NCBI RefSeq assembly: GCF_900100355.1
Contig: NZ_FNFH01000003.1
Location: 558,001 to 622,000, forward strand
Source: Microbulbifer yueqingensis
Lineage (GTDB): Bacteria; Pseudomonadota; Gammaproteobacteria; Pseudomonadales; Cellvibrionaceae
Direction of reading: 5' to 3'
Length of the DNA stretch: 64,000 nt
The notes beneath the pieces are model-generated. The model was not told the origin of the DNA. It saw only the letters and a program-made list of their open reading frames with translations, and made no database searches. Positions 63,778 through 64,000 of the stretch are shown one piece after another; the first letter of the stretch is position 1; each line of letters starts with the position of its first letter. The translations under genes were made by a program, and so were the position numbers.

Positions 63778-64000
63778 ATGTTACCGAGAGATTCAAGAAG
63801 TGTCACTTTGAACTACTCCCGTGCACTTGCCTCGGCATTGCACAGCATGGGAAAGGAATTACCGCCCTCCGCCCTGGAGATCCTGACCGATATTGACCAG
63901 CAAGAGCGGGTACCCATGGAGCGCCAGGAGCAGCTGTGGAAATGCCTCGCCGACTGCCACAGCGACCCACTGCTCGGTGTCAGGCTGGGTCGCGCCATCC
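63778..64000 (+). CDS. AraC-family transcriptional regulator, N-terminal part
   Basis: 74 codons are visible before the window end, from the ATG at 63778 (AGGA upstream). The sequence LDQQ-like ERVPMERQEQLWKCLADC then SDPLLGVRLGRAI is typical of the arabinose-binding-domain N-terminus of VirS/OruR-type AraC regulators. The DNA-binding part lies outside the window. Divergent position suggests it activates the monooxygenase operon. Confidence 0.72.
   Translation, partial: MLPRDSRSVTLNYSRALASALHSMGKELPPSALEILTDIDQQERVPMERQEQLWKCLADCHSDPLLGVRLGRAI

Overview
The window is a contiguous piece of chromosome from a GC-rich gammaproteobacterium. Gene content and order suggest the Cellvibrionales/Pseudomonadales side of the class, something like Microbulbifer or a relative; this is inferred from protein character and synteny, as no rRNA is present. 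Genes are dense and mostly housekeeping. I see no insertion sequence, prophage, integrase or CRISPR array, so novelty here lies in gene arrangement, domain fusions and regulatory sites.

Layout. 1-293 is the end of a probable FAD monooxygenase. 427-8141 is a sulfide/persulfide island: a BigR-type ArsR repressor with two YeeE/YedE membrane proteins on one side of an AT-rich inverted repeat, and a persulfide dioxygenase plus a DUF442 sulfurtransferase on the other. Two SulP permeases and an MBL-rhodanese fusion frame it. 8211-16395 holds a UvrD-like helicase, a patatin/lipoprotein pair, an acrylyl-CoA reductase-like enzyme, SohB, a membrane protein and NudC. 16412-34177 matches from memory the P. 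aeruginosa block tig-clpP-clpX-lon-hupB-ppiD ... mltD-gloB-methyltransferase-rnhA-dnaQ ... nhaB ... fimL-nudC, with tRNA-Leu(UAG) before tig. 34380-41629 is lipid metabolism: fadBA behind a PsrA-like palindrome, an XRE-cupin regulator, FabY and a GlxA-type AraC regulator. 41635-47717 has a heat-shock operon (ibpA behind a sigma-32-like promoter and a ROSE-like RNA thermometer), thpR, a coiled-coil envelope protein, HPF, glutathione reductase and a small secreted protein. 47733-53145 has ycjX-ycjF-SRPBCC, a head-GIN protein, a HIT protein and a globin-like protein. 53298-57521 has SlyD, a DCC protein, TcdA and, convergently, TatD with a cysteine desulfurase-SufE fusion. 57637-59471 has a LysE exporter, a second Hsp20 and a secreted small protein. 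59528-64000 is a four-gene operon (flavin monooxygenase, bile-acid-type symporter, epimerase, SDR) read away from an AraC-type regulator cut by the window end.

Themes. Proteostasis genes cluster here (tig, clpPX, lon, ppiD, slyD, two small heat-shock proteins), and three of them have recognisable sigma-32-like promoters. Sulfur handling appears twice: sulfide/persulfide detoxification, and CsdA-CsdE/TcdA sulfur mobilisation and tRNA modification. Fatty-acid degradation (fadBA) and initiation of synthesis (FabY) are neighbours with two regulators. Several starts are GTG or TTG chosen by a good ribosome binding site (gorA, fadA, hupB, sohB, tatD).
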